Assembly (NCBI GenBank): GCA_001910725.1
Contig: MJGA01000003.1
Coordinates: 682,001 to 746,000 of the forward strand
Source: Phanerodontia chrysosporium
Lineage: Eukaryota; Basidiomycota; Agaricomycetes; Polyporales; Phanerochaetaceae
DNA length: 64,000 nt
Direction: 5' to 3'
Part shown: positions 11,483 through 23,075 of the stretch, in pieces
How the letters are laid out: each line of letters starts with the position of its first letter
How positions within the stretch are numbered: position 1 is the first letter of the stretch
Made by a program: the position numbers and the translations under genes
Notes under the pieces: model-generated
Database searches by the model: none
The model's input: the letters and a program-made list of their open reading frames with translations, nothing else
What the model was told of the DNA's origin: nothing

Positions 11483-14004
11483 TCAGTAAGCCTCCCACTT
11501 GTGCTCACCCATCGCGATGAGTCGATTGAAGAGTTCGTCTCTCCCTCTTATACTCGTCAAGTTCACCTTCTGCCCTTTAGCATCGGTGATTTCGAGGCCG
11601 TCCAAAATTTCGCGACCAGTGGCCCAGCCGATAATCATCTTCGACTTCCATCCGTAGCCGCCAATCTTCCGTATCTCCCGAATATCGGCAATACCCATCG
11701 TGAATTCCGGTTTGAGGTCGACGTCGACGTCCTGGGCTTATCGTGGTGCCCGGGTACGAGCGCGCTGAGCAGGCTCTTCGACAACTTGGTGTATGCGAAC
11801 GAAATGCAAGGCGACGTTGCCGAGTTGACGAGGATCACGTGGCCCTTCCGCCCGCGCAGGCGAGCAGAGAACACGCAAGGACCCTCGCCTCCTGGGAGGT
11901 TGACCCGAGCGACCTCAGCTGGTGCTCGCTCTGGACGGGTGAGCCATGGGAACCCGAGCCAGACGAGCTTCCGTGCATAGTCGCGGAAGTTGGTGGCTCC
12001 GCGACAGCACCAAGTCGATTCTTTGCTTGTTCCGACCCCACTTTCGCTTTGAGATGGTCGACACCGAGCGCCCCGCCGACTCCTGCCTTCACAGTTCGCT
12101 TGAGAGCGGCAGCGATCTTCCTGCCGGGCTTGCGTTTCTTGGCTTCTCCTTCGTCTCCGTCGGCATAGTCCTTCTCCGTGTAGACTTGATCTGTGTAGTC
12201 TTCGGAATCGGAATCGACATCATATGACGAGCCATCGAAGGAATCTGTTTCGTCTTCGGAATCAGAGCCAGCGAGTTGCTCCGAGGTAGGTGGAGGGGGT
12301 AACGGCGCGTGATTCCTTTCCGCGATACGAAGGAGCGTCAAAGTCAGCTGCGCATTGGTAGGCACACCAGCTAGCAGAGTCCTTTAATAATGGCGATGAG
12401 CTGCAAGATCACAATGGTAAACTTCATCACGTACCGTCGTAGCTCAAGGTACTTCTGCCAGTGCGGGACGCGGTGCGTCAACTCATGCAGACCGCGAATG
12501 AGAAGTGGCTGTCCAAAGAATACGATTCCGAAGATGAATGTCGTCACCCGCAAAAAGAATGCAGCGCTGATGAAGTAGGTAATGAGTGCGAGTGGCAGCA
12601 TCGGGCCCGCGAGCTTGAGCCGCGGTTCCCAGTAGGGGAAGGGATGCTGCGGGGAGAGCGCACTAAGAAACAGTTAAGGTCGATTCCCTGTGCGCGACAG
12701 CAAGATGAATGTTCCTTACTTGCCAAATCGTTCCCATGTGTCCGAAATGTCATTGATGACACGCATCACCGGCATGGCTTTGCTCCACATCGCAGCTTCC
12801 ACAGGAACCTTTGCAGGGTCCTTTGCAGCGTTGTCGCCTGATGCTAGGTGTTTTGCCTCTACGGCTCCCGCCGCCATGCCTGTTGGATCCGGAGCGATAC
12901 CCTCAACAGCAGTCGCAGGTTTGTCTACGCCTTCAGCCTCGGGATCCCCGCCGCCGACGGCATTTCCATTGCCATCATCACCCGGACCTTTCCCAGCAGC
13001 TGTAGCAATGGCCATCGATCCAAGGCCTGCAACGAAGTGCCGAGCCTCCTGTTCGACGGCCTCGCCCTTGTGTGCTTCTGGAGCCCCAGAAAGACTGTCT
13101 TTGCTACCAAGAGTCCCCGCCTTCGGTTTCTGCACATTGCCAGAGGTCGCGCTAATTGCTGCTAGTGGCGCGGGAGGGAATAACAGTTTCCGTGTCGGAG
13201 GGTCGACGATAAGGACCATAACGGTGACAAACAGTGTCGGCAGTAGGATGTTGAACCACCAAGCAGCGAAGTATGCCTGCGCATTTGATTCAGATCTGTT
13301 CTCCAGCAAAGTGAAATACGGCTTACCAGAGCGAACCACGCAGTTCTACGGGGTTCGTTCCATGAACGCAAGCGGGCTATATGCTTGAAGAATGCAGCCA
13401 CGCCAACGATCTGCAACAGACTTGAACTCTGCCGGAGTAACTAAAGACAAGGTATAGTTTACTTACCACATCCATGTAGAAGCGCTCGAGCGTAGCCCGC
13501 AACTTGTCTGGTGAGAACTCCTCGTTCTCTGACACTTCTAGATCAAGAAGTCCGGGTACCGAGTCTATCGCACGAACATTGAAGATTTGCTGCAGAGAAT
13601 ATCAGGAATCCGCCTTGAAGAGCTGATTGCCCACTTGCCTTGTTGAACCTTCGTATGAGTACCCAGAGGTCATCGTTTGATAACCCATGGACAAGGGGCG
13701 AAGGGACGGCGGACGGCGGACTATTCCATCCAAAGTCCTTGATTGCTGGATCCTTCAGTTTCAATGCTTCTGGTTTCGTAGACGGGTGAGGGGCCGGTTC
13801 ATCGGGAATACGAGATCTGGAGCCACCTTGCGCTTCATTTTCGGCTGGTGCGGCGGCAGCTGTCGACGGCGGCGCCGGAGGTGTCCTCTCGTGGACAGTG
13901 TCGCCCGCCGCGTCCTGGGAGCGGGGCGCAATATCGTGTCGTCTGTCGTGGATGTCGAGGCTGCATCGACGGAAAGGGGGAGAGCTTGGGATCGGAGGAG
14001 CCAT
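11483..14004 (-). CDS. DUF3292 family fungal membrane protein
   Basis: This is a fungal-specific multi-exon membrane protein of unknown biochemical function. It opens with a Pro/Ala-rich disordered segment (start ATG 14002-14004), then a soluble conserved block (GLSNDDLWVLIRRFNK), then hydrophobic segments around 13230-13340 (AYFAAWWFNILLPTLFVTVM) and 12400-12600 (LITYFISAAFFLRVTTFIFG, then IVFFGQPLLIRGLHEL). These look like hairpin membrane anchors. An acidic linker (12180-12290) precedes a C-terminal beta-rich region (IRKIGGYGWKSKMIIGW, then GLEITDAKGQKVNL) that resembles a GRAM/PH-like fold. The family assignment is from remembered sequence character, and function is not inferred beyond a probable ER or peroxisome-type membrane role. 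Confidence 0.75.
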
Positions 14005-14288
14005 GGCGGTTGTGCCTTTTGACCTGCGCGTCGGTGTGCGGAGCGAGAGGAGAACGCTTGCTCTCGGGCATGACGTCACGCGGTCCGTGACCGTCACGAG
14101 AGCTTTCCCACGGACTTCGCGCAGCCAATCACAGCGTTCTAAGTAAGAGGCAGGAAGTACGGTATAACATAGACCACCCAGATATCGGACAAGCAAGTAA
14201 GGGAAACAATCAAACAAAATCAAGTATTTGCAGGTCGCTGTCAGCTCCAGTGCCTCGTTTTCTACACACACCTCGCTCCTACTGACAC

Positions 14289-15951
14289 TCAGTGTGGGTA
14301 TTGTGGAGGAACCTCGTGCTCAGCCGGAGGTGGGCGGTCAATCCTCTGAGCGATTAGCTCTATGATGCGATCCACATCTACGGGCTGCTGTGGGTGTAGC
14401 TGCGGATTCGGTGGCTGTCCGGATGACACAGGAGAGGTGTGCGACAGAGCAGCTCTCGAGTCCGTCGGCGTCACTACCACGGCTTGGCTGGCATACGGGT
14501 TGAAGGCAGCTGCATCCGTCGGCTGCTCTTCGCTTTGGTATGGTATGGAGGGGGGAGGCGGAGAGAGAACGGTCTGTCCGCCTTTCTCCGATAGACGATT
14601 ATTCGAGGACGCGTACCCTTCGTAGTACGGTGCGGGCTGGTCCTGAACAGGTCCTTTCCGCCTACGCGTCCAGAGGAATGCACCGACGATAAGGGCTATG
14701 ATGACCACTCCAGCAACGACTGGACCCGCGATAACGCCAGCGTTAACTTTTGAGGCCGATCCAGTGGAGGCTGTGACGGAACTGGTGGCTGGCGATGAGC
14801 TCTGGGTGCCTGACAGAGATGATGTTGTTGATGTACCACCAGTACTAGTGAATGAGGATTTCCTATTAGCATCCGTGTACTGCTGCAATTAGCAAAGACA
14901 TACTTTGTGGAGACATTCAGGGCATAGACCGTGAAATCGTTCACAGTCATAATCATCCCTGCACCCGCCGAGTTGATGAGTTCGATTTGATGTGGTTCGT
15001 TTGGGTCAAGACCGCTCTCCCAGAATAGCTGAGCGTTGCCGACTAACCAGAAGGTGCTTGCATTGTACTGTTTCGAGACCCCATCCAGGGTCTACCGTGG
15101 ACTATTTAGCTACGACAAAGCTCTATCGATACCCATTCAAAACGTACCACGTTGTACGTCCAATGCCCCCAATTCGGCGCACCATGGATTGCGATAGCAG
15201 TACCTGTGAAGTTGAGCGAGACCGACGCCATCGAAGCCGACGTCTGGTGGTACGGCTTGGGTGCCGACTTGCTGGGAATCTGATTGTCGTTGTCCACCTC
15301 CCAGTCGCCTGCGTATTGCAGGGTCGTATTCGTATTGTCGTAGACCACAGGAGCCAAGGAGTCAACACTGTAGTAGCAATCATCAGCACCCTACGGCTCC
15401 GACTCAACGCAGCACACGTACCCATTCGGTAGCACGTCAGAAACAACAATACTGTCCAGAGCAAGCTGACGCGTCGTGGAGGCATGGGCCGTGACATTCA
15501 GAAAGTGCGTGCCACGGGAGAGACCCGTCGTCGAGAATAGTACGTTTGTCTGAGACGTCAGGCCCGTGCCCACTGACGTGCTATCAATGGTTACATCGTA
15601 GGTGCAGTTTGCGCTCCCGAAGACGTAGATAGCGCTGCCTGATGTTCGCGTGCTCAATGTACGAACACCGTGCGACAATAGCAGACGCACCATGGAATTC
15701 CAGGAAGACACTAGATCCGTCGAAGGCCGTATAATGCAGCGACTGCCCCACTCCATCTTCTCCGGGACGCTGACGTCGCGAAAGCCTCCAGAATCAGAGA
15801 ACCAAGGGGTCCAGCCCCCGGTAAAGTCGCCGTCGGCTGTGAGCAATAATCAGGACGTGTTGTTGAAAGCTCCTCTCACTAAAGGCTTACCGTAGGGAGA
15901 ATACTTGAGGATACAATCCGAATCGTCGATGGTATGGTTGAAGAGCGCCAT
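14289..15951 (-). CDS. Single-pass membrane glycoprotein, paralog A (basidiomycete family)
   Basis: The exoplasmic part starts with NHTIDDSDCILKYSPY and continues through two jelly-roll/galactose-binding-like halves. Features include GWTPWFSDSG, the glycosylation-prone CTYDVTID strand, LALDSIVVSD, and GAPNWGHWTYNVV. A Ser/Thr-rich stalk leads to one transmembrane helix (VIAGPVVAGVVIIALIVGAF) followed by a TRRRK stop-transfer signal. The cytoplasmic tail is Pro-rich and ends VDRIIELIAQRID then PPQYPH. PPQY fits the PPxY consensus bound by WW domains such as Rsp5/Nedd4. The start at 15949-15951 gives no classical signal peptide, so the helix probably acts as a type III/reverse anchor or an upstream exon is missed. 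The nearest relative is the adjacent gene at 16801-18543. Confidence 0.8.
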
Positions 15952-16800
15952 GGCGGGTATCGTTGCCTAGCCGAGCGAGTGCTGGCCAAGAAAGAGGAGG
16001 GAACAGGGAGTCAAGCCCCAAACTCCGCCCATAACAAACCACGCCCACTTCCCACTCACCCAGCAACCAGGCAACTGGGCGATCGCGGCAGCTGCCCTTT
16101 GTTCGAACGCGAGCCTTGAGGCCTGTCGGAACGAGCCCATCTCCGAATTTGCCCTGAGGCCAGGCTTCGGCTCGTCTGAGCGGAGAGCCTCCATGACATG
16201 CCGGACGGCGGCGCCATGCTTTGCAGCCAATCCAGCGTGCCGCAGGATGATGCCAATCGCCCGGCTGTGTCTGCGAGTTTGCAATGCTCCACCGCTACCT
16301 ACCGACGGTGGCGACATCCTCTCCGATCAGCTGATGGCCCTGTGCGATCCCCTTTGCGCACCGTTGCTCGAACATAGATCTGAGACAGCCACCTCGACTC
16401 CGGTTTGCGATGCAGGCCATTGCAGGTGCTCCACCGCTCTCCCATGCTTCGCCGCGAGGTCCACCCCCGCGGAAGACCGAAATCGACGGTTCTCATGCTC
16501 GGCGTCGTTGAATGTGAACCTCACATGCTGCCAGGTACATGATGGTCGGCGTCGTTGGCGAGCCTCGATGCATCAGGCGGAGCAGAAAATACGGTGGCGA
16601 TATTAACCTGGATGCGCCACGATCAAAACCCTGCCCGTGCCCGTGAGACGCCGACGAGGATGGTCTCGAGCGACCGATAACCTAGATACTCAATTGAAAA
16701 CGGAATAAGTACATCAAGGAGAAGGTACGATGATGCGCTGGGCACGAAGCTAATCGACACGCTTTGACAGAGTACATCCTGAGAGCGTCGCGAGGCGGGT
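15952..16800. other. Spacer between the tandem paralogs with possible gene debris
   Basis: This 849-base gap contains the promoter of paralog A and the 3' UTR of paralog B. On the minus strand between about 16050 and 16480 two related peptide tracts can be read in different frames: LAAKHGAAVRHV and AAKHGRAVEHL, plus LAFEQRAAAAIAQ and MFEQRCAKGIAQ. I cannot name a family. It may be a decayed duplicated coding segment. Confidence 0.35.
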
Positions 16801-18543
16801 TCAGTAAGGGCCAGCAGGGTATTGTGGCGGTGCGTCTCCGTGAGGCACGCTCGTTCGTGGATCAATCCTCTGCGCAATCAGCTCGACGAGCTGATTGACA
16901 TCAACCGCTGGCACCGAGCCCGCCCGCGGGGTCGAGCCGGGAATGGACGGTTGCTGAGAGTGCGACGGCGGCGGAGGTGGCGGGGCCGCGCTGGAGCGGC
17001 TTACAGCAGGCGGCGTCTCCGGGGGCGCTACAGTCGGCGCAGTCGTCGGTATCGTGGTGGCTGGCGCAGATCGTTTCCCAGAGACAGCCGGTGCGCGGAT
17101 GGGCTCGTATACCCTGACTGCAGGGATGTACGGTGTGCCTCCCTCCTGTCCCTTGACCCAGATTTCCGGACGGTCGTTCCTCGGGAACGGCATGACCGGA
17201 TCTTTGCTCTGCGATCCTTGGGGACGTCGCCGACGGCGCCAGAGCACGGCGAAGAGGGCAAGCGCGAGAAGGACGACCACGGCGATGATCGGGCCCACGA
17301 TGGTCCCTACATTCGTCTTCTTGTCCGAGGCCGTCGCTGCGGCGGCAGAAGGTGACGCCGCGGGAGACATGCTCGCTACGCCCGAACTCGACGCGACGCT
17401 GAACATGATTATAGATAAGTCCTAGCTGCTATGTCCGCCGCGAGAGAGACCGACCTTGAAGTTGATGGCACAGTAGCGCTGACATCAGTGCCGTTCAAGG
17501 CGTAGACAGTGAAGTAGTTCAGCGAGAGTTTGTAATAATCTTCCATCCCCGTGTTGATCATCTCGATGGTGTGCTCTTTGGTGTGATCGAGGCCATTTTC
17601 GTAGAACAGGAGGGTGTCCCCGATACCCCAGAGCGTACTGCAATTCCAGGATGTGACTACACCGTCGATGCTCTATGAATTAGGTGAGTAGGCTCCGCTT
17701 CGCATACGACTCCGATCACCGTACGATGTTGTACGTCCAGTGCCCCCAGTTTCGCGGACCGTTCACGGCCACTGCGACTCCACCTGAGAATGTCAAGGAG
17801 ACCGAGGACAAGCCCTGGTTTGTCTCCATATATGGCGCGGGGTGTTGAGTGTTGGGAATCCACTCCACGCCTGATTGATTGGTCCAGTTTCCGCTGTATC
17901 GAAGCGAACTATTCCAATTCTCATAAACAACGGGCACAAGACCGTCGGTGCTGTAATTCGATAAGTAGCAACTCGGGATACGACTACAGGTAGACTCACT
18001 CCTGGTCAATTGTGCTGGTAAAAACTGCCTGGTCAAAAGCAAGCTGTTGAGTCGTGCCTGGTTGAGGTTGAGCGGTGAGTTGGATAGAATGAGTGGCCGG
18101 AGGTAGACCCTCTTGATAGTAGAGGAGTCCGTACGGAAACGAGAGCGGTACGTTCACTGACTGGCTGTCCAAGGTGACGTTGTATGTACAGTTGGTTTTT
18201 CCGTATATATAAATTGCGGTCCCTGTGCAGGTATAGTCTGTCAAGCGAGGCGTGGGGATGTGTTAATGAGAGGACAGCGTACCTTCAAATTGCATGTACA
18301 GGCTTGCTCCTGGGAAAGATGTGATGTGCAACGATTCCCCGATGGCTTGCTGACCCCCAGTGGAGACAAACTGTGTAGTAGAAGCTGAAAACCAACCAGC
18401 CCATCCGCTTTTGATAGGGCCTTCGGCTATTGTATGTCAGGGAAGTGATCAGGCCATAATCCAAAGTTGAGACTAAACGCACAGTAAGGGTAGAAGTCGA
18501 TGACGGAGCTAGTGTCATCGATAGTTGTGTTCCAGGAGTACAT
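16801..18543 (-). CDS. Single-pass membrane glycoprotein, paralog B
   Basis: Its architecture is the same as that of the neighbouring gene at 14289-15951. The start is MYSWNTTIDDTSSVIDFYPY at 18541-18543, supported by a TATTTAA box about 47 bases upstream. It continues with GWAGWF, GTAIYIYGKTNCTYNVTLDS, QQLAFDQAVF and GPRNWGHWTYNIV. A Ser/Ala stalk precedes a transmembrane helix (GTIVGPIIAVVVLLALALFA) and an RRRRRP stop-transfer signal. The tail ends VDVNQLVELIAQRIDP and APPQYPAGPY, so the PPxY and the amphipathic ELIAQRID element are conserved between paralogs, while the intervening tail is not. At least five introns are present. Function is unknown; cell-surface sensing or adhesion is a guess from topology. 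Confidence 0.8.
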
Positions 18544-18589
18544 ACCGCAGAAGTAGAAGTGATAGTGCAGGTTCGAAGGACTACATCAC

Positions 18590-18597
18590 TTAAATAC
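18590..18597 (-). promoter_or_regulatory. TATA-like box of paralog B
   Basis: The minus strand reads TATTTAAG about 47 bases upstream of the chosen ATG at 18543. This gives a short 5' UTR and supports that start. Confidence 0.45.
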
Positions 18598-19507
18598 TGT
18601 GCCCGTGAGCGACAGTCGAGCGCAAGCACAACGTTCTGTCGTTTAGGCATGAGCCGAAATCTTTGCATTGATTGGCATGCAAACAACATGGCGTACGAGG
18701 CAAGCGATGTGGAGTGACAGATGTATACTGTAGCTGTTCACACTATCGGCCCTGCACGGCTTCACGGGTATGGTGGGAAACGCGCTCCCGAGGTGATACC
18801 GCGGAGAGGCGAGGACCGTTGTCTGACATCTCCCGGATGACTGTGGGAGGGCTGGAAGAGACACGAGGACCGCCTCTTGGAGTGTCAGTGTGACGAATAT
18901 TTCCGCGTTATGGCTCACCAAGAACGTGAGACTCGAGGCGGCTACTGCCACGAGGATCGACAGTCCCGAGACAAAACCCAATCAGGGCGCGGGTGGCGGT
19001 GGAGGGCAGGGCAGGGCAGGGCGGGATGCCAGGCTGGAGAGGATCACCGAGGTGCAGCAGATCCCGCGTCCTCGAGCCCGCTGGCGTCGTGGCGCAAGAC
19101 CGGTCGAGGTCGTGCTGGCGTGGAGCGCACCCAGCTGGGCAGAGAACGGAGCAGACGAGTGCACCGTATGGGTCGCCCACGTCACAGGTACGTTCATATC
19201 TGCGCGGCATGGACCGGCGCACTTGCAGCATAGGTAACAGGTTTCAACGCCGGGCGACACACGCGGTGCTGTCGTGCCCACGCTGGCCAACGCTCGCTGG
19301 ACGGCGGATGCACTCGCAGGGTGTTTATTGCGAATTGCTGGCGGCGCGGGCTGGGGACTGCGGCTGGGCGTCGTGGCTGCGGAGGTGCGGGCAGACTGAG
19401 CCAGCCGCATTGCGCGGCATTTTGTCATGGGAGCTTTCGGCGCTCGCTCCGCAGCACGTCTTGTCTCTTCCCCCGCAGCTCCTCGTATTTCAGGCTGGCC
19501 CTGTCCG
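18598..19507. other. Divergent promoter region, GC-rich, no gene recognised
   Basis: This gap separates paralog B and the aspartic protease. Long open frames arise from high GC (for example a G-rich GCAGG tract near 19000-19025) but lack domains or splice structure. I see only promoter-type sequence here. Confidence 0.4.
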
Positions 19508-19513
19508 TATAAA
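19508..19513 (+). promoter_or_regulatory. TATA box of the aspartic protease gene
   Basis: TATAAA lies 42 bases upstream of the ATG at 19555-19557. It fits a TATA box with a very short leader and argues that 19555 is the real start. Confidence 0.5.
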
Positions 19514-19554
19514 CCTTTCCCTCTCGCAACCCTGCCCGCTCTCCTGCTTTCGCC

Positions 19555-21437
19555 ATGCTCTCGCCTCGCTCTCCCCGGCTCTCCTCCTCCTCCTCTCCCT
19601 CGGCCTGTCCGCGACAGATGCCCGAGCCGCTCCACAACGCAGAGTCTCCCCGACCATCGACATATCCCGTCGCAGCGTCGCCCAGAGGAGCACCGACGAT
19701 GCCTTGACTTGGCTGGAGAACAACAGGCTCGCCACTCATCTCAAGTATGGCCTCGGCTCCTCGGGCGTACAGAAGCGTGCAAGCGGCCAGAATTTGTGCG
19801 TATATCCTGCTCTCCGATTACCTGCAGCGTGGCTGACTCCTCTCTCCAGGCTTACAGACGTGCAATTAGATTCTACGTACGTTCCTCCGCACTCGGTCCG
19901 TGGTGCCCTGCTCACGTCATCTGCAGTTATTTTGGCAGCATTGCCGTCGGCACCCCACCGACTTCATTCAATGTAATTTTGGACACAGGCTCCTCGTGCG
20001 TCCGCATATACTCTGCTAGTCGTTTCGTCACTCAATCCTTGCCTCAGGGACCTTTGGCTTGCGTCGGCTCAAGCGATGGCCGCAGTACCAGAGGAATCAC
20101 GCTATTCGAGCCACAATGTGAGTTACCAATACCAGCTGCTGCGCTGCACAGCTGATCGCTGCGGCCGACAGCGTCCTCGACCTACATGGATCTCGGCAAG
20201 GAGTTTGGCATCACCTACGGCTCAGGATCGGCGCAGGGAATCCTCGGCCAGGACAGGGTGCTATTCTCGGGCTTCGAAGTGAATCAGACCTTTGGTGAGC
20301 GTTGCCGCCCTGTTGCCGTTACACTGCGATGCTGAACAGATGACCCAGGCTTGGTCAACCAAACTAGCCAGCAGCTATTGACACCACCCATCTCCGGCTT
20401 GATGGGCTTGGGTTTCCAGAGTATAGCCGCCTCTGGTGCGACGCCGTTCTGGCAGTCGCTCGCCGACACTTCTGGTGCCCTCGATTCTCCGCTGTTCGCC
20501 TTTCAGCTCACACGCTTTACGAACGACTCGAACCCGGACCAATTGGAGCCAGGAGGAACGTTTACTCTCGGCGCCACCAACAGCAGCCTATACACCGGTG
20601 ACATCGACTATCAGGATATTCCGGACGGTGCATCGGGATACTGGATCCAACAATTGACGGGTAAGTTTGCTCAATTGGCGCTCTGCAAGAAGACTCTAAT
20701 GCTTCACTCCAGGTCTCAAGGTTAACGGACAATCCATCAACCTTCCTACCGGCTCGAATGCTTGGGCTGCTATCGATACCGGTACTACCGGCGTCGGCGT
20801 GCCCTCGGATACCCTACAGGCAATTTTCTCTGCCATCCCGAACAGTCAACAGGGCAGCGGCCAAAGCTCTGGTTACTATCTGTACCGTAAGTTCGGAGGA
20901 CTGGAGTCCTTGCAGCACCTCGGCTCACGCGTTCTGTAGCATGCTCTACTCAAGTCACCATTGAGGTCACCTGGGGCTCCAGCACCAAGTCTTGGTCGAT
21001 CTCGCCCGCGGACTTCGCTCTGCAGCAAGTCGACCAAGACACCTGCGCTGGTGCCTTCTTCGAGATACCCACACAGGGCACGTCAGCCCCTCCCTTCATT
21101 TTCGGAGATACCTTCCTGGTACGGTTGCAGTGCCTACAACGGCTCATGTCAGTGCTGACGACCTCCGCAGAAGAACGTCTACTCCGTCTTCCGTTCTAGT
21201 CCTGCCTCCGTCGGTTTCGCTCAGCTTTCGTCAGAGTCGCTTGCGATGAACGGTGCCAACGGCCCGGCGCCATCGCCCACCATTGGCTCCGTGCAGTCTG
21301 TCACCCCGACAAGTACCGGATCTTCGGGTGGCGGCAGCGGCAGCGGGTCAAGCAACGGCTCGGGTCGTGCTACTGCCCTGTCGTGCACCGCGGTGTTCGC
21401 CTCTGCATTGCTCAGTGTCTTCGTTGTCTTGCTATAA
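19555..21437 (+). CDS. Secreted, probably GPI-anchored aspartic protease (peptidase A1)
   Basis: This is a pepsin-fold endopeptidase. After the ATG at 19555 a hydrophobic signal sequence (SPALLLLLSLGLSA) is present, but in the next frame, so one base appears lost at 19558-19566. A propeptide ends with KR (about 19775), a Kex2-type site. The first catalytic motif is FNVILDTGSS (about 19970-19995), then DLWLA. A second one-base loss at 20060-20070 is needed to continue into the TLFEPQSSSTY block. The flap is ITYGSGSAQG, and the second catalytic motif is AAIDTGTTGVGVPSD (about 20765). The C-terminus has a Ser/Gly linker and a terminal hydrophobic tail (ALSCTAVFASALLSVFVVLL), the usual GPI-attachment pattern. 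Roughly eight introns. Both active-site Asp residues are intact. Confidence 0.9.
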
Positions 21438-21683
21438 TCTTTATTTCTCGATATCTTGTTGATCTTACGACTTGTCACGATTTGCATACGTACTCTTGCT
21501 TTGGGGCTTGTCGCACATCGGACACTATACATAGTGCTTTCTTGACGTTCTTCTACCGTATAGCGGCCTAATATTCATTGCTGTAGCATATCACTTGTTC
21601 ATATAGATACCACTACGTGTACACAATGTATAGGAGTGGGCTCTGCCTAACATAACTCTCGTCCTGAACGTCTGATAGGCCGA

Positions 21684-22852
21684 TCAACTCGCGTCCTCGT
21701 CGTCCTCGTCCGTGTGGCTCTTGTACAGCGCAAAGAGCTTCCGACGATTTGAGTCGCGCGTGCTCTCCGCTCCGGCGACCTCGAACAGCTGCTTCAGCAG
21801 CGCCTTTTTTACAACAACAGCGGGCACCGCGCCTTCCTTTGGTTGCGCCACACACGCGTTCGCCACGACGTGCTCATACTGCGCGTCCGAGAGGCGCGCA
21901 CGCTTGCGGCGGCGCTCGCCGTCCTCGTCCTCCGACGGCGCTGCGGGCGCAAGCGCAGACAGGAGGGGCTCGAACAGCGCGCTCTGCAGCCGCTCGTACG
22001 TCGTCTTGTTGAGCGTGCGCGCGGCGAGGGTCAGGAACGGCTCGACGAGCGTGCACAGCGGCGCGGGGAGCGGGTCCTCGGAGGCGCCGAGGGCCTTGTC
22101 GAGCTCCTCGATGTAGATGTCCGCGAGGTGGTATGCGAGACCGACGGGAACGCGGGGGTCCTCTGGGCTGTGGTTGCGTGGCGATGAGAGACGAAAGCGG
22201 CAAACGTACGATGGCACTCACCATAGAGGACCGCCTTTGTCAGTGAGGATGGTGTTGTATTCGGTGCAGATGGCGGCATCCCATTCGTTTCGGATGAGCA
22301 GACGGAAGGAGGCGTTGACGAATCTTCGAACAAGCATGTAGTACTTGTCAAGTCTGTCCGAGAAGGGAGTAGTCTTCAGTATGGCGTCCTCGTCGGTGAA
22401 TTGATGCACGTACCGAAGCCGATCTATGCCGGGCCATTCCCGCACCAATGCCTCCCAGAATCCGCGCAAGAACGCCAGAGACGACGACGTCTTCGGGATT
22501 TTGAGAACGATTTCTGCAATTTCACTGGCAAGCGCTTGCTGCACTAGCGGCTTGTCCGACATCCAGAAGCCTGCGAACGAATGAGGGTGTGCATGGCACC
22601 ATGGCACGGCTATACTCACAGTAGAATATGCCCTTCCATAGCTTTGCCATCTCTGTCTTGGGGATATCATCGTGCGAGGGGTCGCAGAGGAAGGCAGCCA
22701 AACTCTTTACAGCCTTGTCCCTGGTTTTCTTATCTTGCTACACCACTTCAGCTCAAAAACCAAGATGTAAGGCGCCTCAGATGCGTACCATTCGATGCAA
22801 GATACTTGCCGAGCGGCGGGACGTCCGATGAGCTCGAGGCTGTTGCTGCCAT
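21684..22852 (-). CDS. RRP1: Ribosomal RNA processing protein RRP1 (NOP52 family)
   Basis: RRP1 is a nucleolar protein for 27S pre-rRNA processing and 60S subunit production. It starts MAATASSSSDVPPLGKYLAS at 22850-22852. Family features are the block TRDKAVKSLAAFL, the conserved [20 protein letters not shown], a FLRGFWEAL segment, KYYMLVRRFVN, and GLAYHLADIYIEEL. A basic-acidic tail follows (ERRRKRARLSD), and the C-terminus is DEDDEDAS. Four introns fit with an intact frame. The gene tail is convergent with the protease gene and the 5' end faces the kinase-like gene's 3' end. Confidence 0.9.
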
Positions 22853-23017
22853 AGTGGTGGTCGAGAATCTTAGCGTTGGGCGGCAAGAGGCCTTGAGCTC
22901 AAAACCTTGCTTGACTTAGACGCGCGTGCGCCTATGACGGGGAGACCTCCATGAGAGCAGCATTTTCAAAGCACAAAGCACGAATAGCGCATGCACCGCT
23001 CATGCAAATCAATCCAC

Positions 23018-23075
23018 AGAAATCATATTTATTATTATCAATAAAATTAGCCAACTGTTTAAATTTAAGAATAAT
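23018..23075. other. AT-rich 3' flanking segment
   Basis: A strikingly AT-rich run (including ATAAAATTA and TTTAAATTTAAG) lies just beyond the stop of the kinase-like gene. It is a likely polyadenylation region for that minus-strand transcript, in contrast to the GC-rich surroundings. Confidence 0.4.

Noticed and set aside
18993..19030. Short GCAGG tandem tract
   Set aside because: Only a few units of simple sequence; not enough to call a satellite or functional repeat.
18982..19635. Minus-strand open frame rich in Arg/Gly/Ala
   Set aside because: It is a GC-driven shadow frame with no domain and overlaps the protease start.
18993..19976. Plus-strand open frame of 327 codons upstream of the protease
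   Set aside because: It begins in GC-rich promoter sequence. Only its 3' part is coding, belonging to the protease after its own ATG, TATA box and an intron.
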